DNA from: Caenibius tardaugens NBRC 16725 | GTDB lineage: Bacteria > Pseudomonadota > Alphaproteobacteria > Sphingomonadales > Sphingomonadaceae | NCBI RefSeq assembly: GCF_003860345.1 | Contig: NZ_CP034179.1 | Coordinates: forward strand, 4,200,001-4,264,000 | Direction of reading: 5' to 3' | DNA length: 64,000 bases | Shown here: positions 59,632 to 64,000 of the stretch, piece by piece | Numbering within the stretch: the stretch's first letter is position 1 | Layout: each line of letters begins with the position of its first letter | Position numbers and translations under genes: made by a program | The notes under the pieces: generated by a model | What the model was told of the DNA's origin: nothing | Seen by the model: only the letters and a program-made list of their open reading frames with translations | Databases searched by the model: none

Positions 59632-62190
59632 ATGAATGGCGGGACACGGATAGTATCGATCGGCGCCGGCGAGGAAACCGCCGAAGAGCCGTTGACGACA
59701 GCGACGAGCGATGAGATTTCGCCGGTCGAAGAGCAATGGGAAGACCTTGACGAGCCCGCTCCGACGCGAACGGGCGTAGCGCCCCTCCTCCCCTGGGTGG
59801 CGGTGGTTGTAGTGGGCTTGTGGTCGGCCTTTTTCATCTGGGCCAATGGCAATGCCATGATGACTGGCGCCACACCGATGCAATGGGCGGAATGGATTGC
59901 CCGTTGGGCAACGCCGGTATTGCTGGTGGTGGCAATCTGGCTTCTGGTCATGCGGACAAGTTCACGAGAAGCCAATCGTTTCAATGACGTGGCACGCGCA
60001 CTATCGATTGAATCGACCAAGCTTGAAGATAGGCTCAGCACGGTCAATCGCGAACTCAGCCTTGCGCGGGAATTCATCGCCTCGCAATCACGCGATCTCG
60101 AATCGCTGGGCCGCGTGTCTGTGGAACGGCTTTCCAAGAATGCTGATCGCCTCGCAGGATTGATTCAGGATAACGGTGCGCAGATCGAAACTATTTCCAA
60201 TGTAAGCTCCAATGCGTTGGAAAACATGGGTAAGCTGCGTAACGAATTGCCGGTAATTGCCAATTCGGCGCGCGATGTGACGAACCAGATCGGCAATGCC
60301 GGGCGCGTCGCCCAGAATCAGTTGCAGGAACTGGTCAGCGGCTTTCATCGCCTCAACGAATTCGGCGATGCCAGCGAACGGCAGGTTCAGGGCTTGCGTG
60401 CGCAGGTCGATGCCGCGCTTGCCGCCTTTCAGGCCCAGGCCAGCAAACTGGACGAGATCGCCACTGCGCGCTTTGCCGCACTGGACGAGCGGAGCCTCGC
60501 CTTCCGTTCGGAACTGGACAACCACGAAATCGCAACGCTGGTAGCCATTCGCAGCCGGGCGCAGACCTTGTCGACCGAACTGACCGCTGCCCGAACGCAA
60601 CTGGCCGACGAGGAAACCCAGTCGCTGGCGGCATTGCGCCATCACATCGAAACCCTCAGCGATCATAGCGCTTCGCTGGCCGAACAGATTCGTCAGAGCG
60701 AGAACCGGGCGCTCGACACCTGGAAAGCCGCTGTGGGCGAACTCGAGACACGGCTGCAGGAAGCGTCTGCAGAACTGGCGGTTATCGATGCCGAAGCGCA
60801 GGAAGGGGTCATGGCCAGTCAGGCGCTGTGGAACGAGGAATTTGCCCGTCGCCGCAACCAGTCTGCAGATTGGCATGCCGAACATATCGCCACCACAAAC
60901 GATCACCTCGCCAAACTCGACGCTGCGATTGCCGAGAGACAGAACGCCCACACCGCGCGAAGCCGCGAAATTGCAAGCCATGCCGAAGCGATCGCCGCGC
61001 AGCTTGCAATCGTCGGGTCGCAGATTCAGGAAGTCGGCGTACAAGGGGGGGCTGTTCAGAACGATTTGAATGCCGCTCTCGATGCTCTCACCGCAAAGCT
61101 GACATCCAGCAGGGAAACGATTGCCGATACGGATCAGGCCGTTGCCTCGCTGACAGATTCGAGCGTGCGCCTGCTCGAACTCATTCGCGCCGGGGCCAAG
61201 CATAGTCGTGAAGATTTGCCAGCAGCCATCAATATCGCCATCGATCATCTGAACAATCTGGCTGGAAACGCGCAAGCCGTGCACCAGCTGATGCATGACG
61301 CGAACGATAAAGGCAGCGCACTGTCGCAACACGTTGCGGACGCCCAACGCGATGGTCGCGAAGCCATGGCCGATGTCGAACGCTTCCACGCCAGCTTTGC
61401 CGCGATGAATGCCGATCAGACCACGCAATTGGCGCAGTTCCGGACCGAACTGGCGGCATTGTTGCAGCAGAGCGAAGCGCAGGCCGCCGCACGCGAGCAG
61501 AACCTGCGCGATGTCATCGCCCAACTTCGCGATGCCACGCAGACGGTCATAACCGAGATGGAACACGGCGGGACAGAAGCGGCATCGCGCCTTGCCGCCA
61601 AAATCGGCAATGACAGTGCAGAAGCGATCAACCGGGCGGTCAAACTGCGGGCGGCGGAAGCCGTTGGCCAGCTGGAACAGGCCGCAGCCCATGCCTCAGG
61701 CGTCAGCCGGGAAGCGGCGGTGCAGTTGCGCGATCAACTTGCCAAAGTTGCGGAACTGACCAGCAATCTCGAAAACCGTGTCACTTATGCGCGCCAGCGG
61801 GCTGAGGAACAGGTCGATAACGATTTTGCACGCCGCGTCGCGCTGATCACAGAAGCCTTGAATTCGAACGCGATCGACATCGCCAAGGCCTTGTCCAACG
61901 ATGTTACGGATACGGCGTGGGCATCCTATCTGCGGGGTGATCGCGGGATCTTTACGCGCCGGGCCGTCCGTTTGCTCGATACCGCCGAAAGCCGCATTCT
62001 GGTCGATATCTATGAAAACGACCATGATTTCCGTGAACACGTCAATCGCTACGTCCACGATTTCGAGGCGATGCTGCGCCAGTTGCTGTCGACGCGCGAT
62101 GGCCACGCCCTCAGCGTGACCTTGCTGTCATCAGATATGGGCAAGCTCTATGTCGCTCTCGCGCAGGCTATCGAACGCCTGCGCGAGTGA
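59632..62190 (+). CDS. Membrane-anchored long coiled-coil protein
   Basis: An 852-residue protein. After an acidic N-terminal tail come two membrane helices (PWVAVVVVGLWSAFFIWANG; WATPVLLVVAIWLLVM). The rest, residues ~115-750, is an almost continuous coiled coil rich in Ala, Gln, Glu and Arg (LEDRLSTVNRELSLAREFIA; SQIQEVGVQGGAVQ). A compact C-terminal domain ends with GIFTRRAVRLLDTAESR and VHDFEAMLRQLLSTRDG. The architecture resembles envelope or chromosome-organising scaffolds, or RmuC-like proteins without the nuclease domain. It is convergent with DUF1467 and divergent from the Hpt-like gene (67 bp). Its function is not known. Confidence 0.7.
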   Translation: MNGGTRIVSIGAGEETAEEPLTTATSDEISPVEEQWEDLDEPAPTRTGVAPLLPWVAVVVVGLWSAFFIWANGNAMMTGATPMQWAEWIARWATPVLLVVAIWLLVMRTSSREANRFNDVARALSIESTKLEDRLSTVNRELSLAREFIASQSRDLESLGRVSVERLSKNADRLAGLIQDNGAQIETISNVSSNALENMGKLRNELPVIANSARDVTNQIGNAGRVAQNQLQELVSGFHRLNEFGDASERQVQGLRAQVDAALAAFQAQASKLDEIATARFAALDERSLAFRSELDNHEIATLVAIRSRAQTLSTELTAARTQLADEETQSLAALRHHIETLSDHSASLAEQIRQSENRALDTWKAAVGELETRLQEASAELAVIDAEAQEGVMASQALWNEEFARRRNQSADWHAEHIATTNDHLAKLDAAIAERQNAHTARSREIASHAEAIAAQLAIVGSQIQEVGVQGGAVQNDLNAALDALTAKLTSSRETIADTDQAVASLTDSSVRLLELIRAGAKHSREDLPAAINIAIDHLNNLAGNAQAVHQLMHDANDKGSALSQHVADAQRDGREAMADVERFHASFAAMNADQTTQLAQFRTELAALLQQSEAQAAAREQNLRDVIAQLRDATQTVITEMEHGGTEAASRLAAKIGNDSAEAINRAVKLRAAEAVGQLEQAAAHASGVSREAAVQLRDQLAKVAELTSNLENRVTYARQRAEEQVDNDFARRVALITEALNSNAIDIAKALSNDVTDTAWASYLRGDRGIFTRRAVRLLDTAESRILVDIYENDHDFREHVNRYVHDFEAMLRQLLSTRDGHALSVTLLSSDMGKLYVALAQAIERLRE

Positions 62191-62198
62191 CCGGCACG

Positions 62199-62498
62199 CT
62201 AGCGGTAGATTTCGGGCTCGTTTGCTTCGCCGGGTGGGCGGCCAAACACATTGAGATCTTTCATCTCGACCCAGCCATTCACGTAGTTGGTATAGTACAG
62301 GGCGCACAGCCCCACCGCCACGATCGCCGAAAGGAACAGGTGGCGCACCGGGCGGAAGTTCGCCGGCGCGCTATCGGCCTGCCCCGGGGTTTTTTCCAGC
62401 CCCGCTTCTTCGTGCGTGCGCATGCCGAACGGCAGCATCACGAATGCGCTCATCACCCAGATCAAACCATAAATGGCGATGATGGAGGTCCATTTCAT
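62199..62498 (-). CDS. DUF1467 family membrane protein
   Basis: A 99-residue protein with two membrane helices (IIAIYGLIWVMSAFVMLPFG; HLFLSAIVAVGLCALYYTNY) separated by the loop RTHEEAGLEKTPGQADSAP, which is the DUF1467 signature. Members are found in alphaproteobacteria, usually directly after RNase J, as here with an ATGA overlap at 62495-62498. The role is unknown; the tight coupling suggests joint expression with RNase J. Confidence 0.9.
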   Translation of the reverse strand: MKWTSIIAIYGLIWVMSAFVMLPFGMRTHEEAGLEKTPGQADSAPANFRPVRHLFLSAIVAVGLCALYYTNYVNGWVEMKDLNVFGRPPGEANEPEIYR

Positions 62499-64000
62499 GG
62501 AAGCAGCCCTTCCGTCAGCACGACTTTGACCTGAGGCTTCTTGCCCGACCAGCGCTGGGCCGCCCGACGGGCGGCCAGACGCGCAGCTTCAATCACGGCT
62601 TCGCGATCCTTGCGCTGCCCACCTTTGAGGCGGGCCAGCGCGGCTTCGACGTCGGCTTCTGCCTCGGTCACGAATTCCGCATAGTCTTCATCAAGCGGCA
62701 GGCCGATACCCGTCACTTGCGCCTTTGCCTTGTGATCGAGCACAACGATGGCAATCCCATCCCGGGCCAGACGACGGCGCATGGTGATCGCCTCGCCATC
62801 CGCCGGGATGATGATATCGCCATCGAGAATGAGCCGCCCTGTCCGCACTTCGGCGAGTTTTCCGGGTTTGCCTGGTGCAAGCCGGACAATATCGCCGTTT
62901 TTCTGGAACACCGCTTTCGCAATGCCACTGGAAAGGCCAAGCCGGGCCTGTTCCTGCATATGACGGATCTCGCCATGCACTGGAATGAGGATTTCCGGCC
63001 GCAACCAACTGTACAGCGCTTGCAATTCCGGTCGCCCCGGATGTCCCGAGACATGGATTTCACTCTGCCGGTCGGTCACCATCACCACGCCGCGTTCCGC
63101 CAAGCGGTTCTGGACACGCCCGATGGCCAGTTCGTTCCCGGGGATCTGGCGGCTAGAAAACAGGACCACATCGCCTGATTCCAGACTGATCTGGTGGGTA
63201 TCCTCCGCGATCCGGGCCAACGCAGCGCGTGCTTCCCCCTGCCCGCCCGTCGCGATAATCAGGACATTCCCACGTGGCAAATCCATCGCTTTGGCGAAGT
63301 CGATCGTATCAGGAAAGTTCTGCAGATAGCCATTGGCCTGACCGACTTCGATGATCCGGTCGAGCGAACGCCCGGCCACACACAGTTGGCGCCCCGTGGC
63401 CCGGGCAACATCGCCCAGCGTCTGCAGTCGCGCCACATTGGAGGCAAATGTCGTGACGAGCACGCGGCGCCCCGTATGCCGCCGCACCTCCTCGAGCAAG
63501 CCCTTGTACACCGCACCTTCCGAACCGGATGGCTGTGGATTGAACACATTGGTGGAATCGCAGACGAGCGCAAGGATGCCGCTATCGCCCAGTTCGGTCA
63601 GTTCATCCTCGCTGGCGGGTTCCCCGATGATCGGTTCCTCATCCAGCTTCCAGTCACCCGTGTGGAACACCCGCCCGTACGGCGTATCGATCACAAGGGC
63701 ATTCCCTTCCGCGATCGAGTGGGCCAGCGGCACATAAGTGATGTCGAACGGACCAAGCGCGAAACTGTCCTGCGTGTCGATAACATTCAGTTCGACTTCG
63801 CCTGCATTGCCCGTTTCCGCCAGTTTGTGGCGGATCAGATCGGCAGTGAACGGCGTTGCATAGAGAGGAACGCCCAGTTCTGCCGCGAAATAAGGCACTG
63901 CGCCGATATGATCTTCGTGCCCATGCGTCAGCACGATGCCGACGAGATCGGCCCGTCGTTCCTCGATAAATTCGAGGTCAGCAAAAACCAGTTCGGTTCC
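62495..64000 (-). CDS. rnj: Ribonuclease J (5' end outside the window)
   Basis: 501 codons of a metallo-beta-lactamase/beta-CASP ribonuclease, with the start beyond 64000. Visible are the zinc motif LTHGHEDHIGAVPY, ALVCDSTNVFNPQPSGSEG, the beta-CASP stretch LVTTFASNVARLQTLGDVAR, GGQGEARAALARI and VSGHPGRPELQ, then IPVHGEIRHMQEQARLG. RNase J combines 5'-exonuclease and endonuclease activity in mRNA decay and rRNA maturation. Its stop overlaps the DUF1467 start. Confidence 0.95.
   Translation of the reverse strand, partial: GTELVFADLEFIEERRADLVGIVLTHGHEDHIGAVPYFAAELGVPLYATPFTADLIRHKLAETGNAGEVELNVIDTQDSFALGPFDITYVPLAHSIAEGNALVIDTPYGRVFHTGDWKLDEEPIIGEPASEDELTELGDSGILALVCDSTNVFNPQPSGSEGAVYKGLLEEVRRHTGRRVLVTTFASNVARLQTLGDVARATGRQLCVAGRSLDRIIEVGQANGYLQNFPDTIDFAKAMDLPRGNVLIIATGGQGEARAALARIAEDTHQISLESGDVVLFSSRQIPGNELAIGRVQNRLAERGVVMVTDRQSEIHVSGHPGRPELQALYSWLRPEILIPVHGEIRHMQEQARLGLSSGIAKAVFQKNGDIVRLAPGKPGKLAEVRTGRLILDGDIIIPADGEAITMRRRLARDGIAIVVLDHKAKAQVTGIGLPLDEDYAEFVTEAEADVEAALARLKGGQRKDREAVIEAARLAARRAAQRWSGKKPQVKVVLTEGLLP

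Noticed and set aside
59565-60137. N-terminal extension of the Hpt-like gene to 293 residues
   Set aside because: The extension lies opposite the start of the coiled-coil gene, is Ser/Arg/Thr rich, and only the last 102 residues match a folded domain.

Overview
The window looks like chromosomal DNA of a GC-rich alphaproteobacterium, most likely a sphingomonad (Novosphingobium/Sphingobium type). The reasons are two TonB-dependent receptors beside aromatic/terpenoid-type oxygenases, the gene order trpE-trpG-trpD-trpC-moaC-moeA-lexA-comEC-gltX-gltA, a DUF1467 gene overlapping RNase J, a GTTC-N7-GTTC SOS box before lexA, and a ROSE-type RNA thermometer before an Hsp20 gene. This assignment rests on recognised families and motifs, not on a database search.

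Regions. (1) 1-7297, minus: a giant RHS/YD-repeat protein, frameshifted once near 4780, running off the left edge, with two long Ala/Gln-rich helical inserts. A LuxR-type regulator is divergent from it. (2) 8.7-20.6 kb: a catabolic cluster. It holds an acyl-CoA-dehydrogenase-fold monooxygenase and a Rieske oxygenase (operon), two TonB receptors, a luciferase-like oxidoreductase, and a five-gene operon (NTF2-like, cytochrome P450, GlcG/HbpS-like, unknown, TetR) headed by a perfect 15-bp palindrome. (3) tRNA-Gly. (4) 21.2-30.8 kb, minus: a three-gene operon for a large DUF11/OmpA-like surface protein with three near-identical 354-bp repeats, a ~1240-residue outer-membrane barrel-like protein, and a second exported DUF11-like protein. 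(5) 30.8-34.1 kb: AT-richer, palindrome-rich, gene-poor DNA with apparent gene remnants, a small lipoprotein, a broken IS3-family element and tRNA-Arg.

(6) 34.2-64.0 kb: housekeeping genes. These are DUF1178, a nitrilase-fold hydrolase, glutaredoxin, heat-controlled Hsp20, pyrG, secG, tpiA, ppiD, the trp operon (with an inserted phosphodiester-glycosidase lipoprotein), an MDR oxidoreductase, moaC-moeA, lexA, comEC, gltX and gltA. They are followed by a sphingomonad-like block of poorly known genes: a histidine-kinase-like protein and an Hpt-like protein that both appear to lack the phospho-accepting histidine, two unknown proteins, a membrane-anchored coiled-coil protein, DUF1467 and RNase J (5' end outside the window).

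Three genes (RHS, the large DUF11 protein, the histidine kinase) each carry an apparent one-base loss at or beside a G run on the coding strand. The shared direction suggests a sequencing/assembly artefact at least as strongly as biology. The best candidates for an undescribed system are the 21-31 kb surface-protein operon and the degenerate phosphorelay-like pair at 55.6-59.6 kb.
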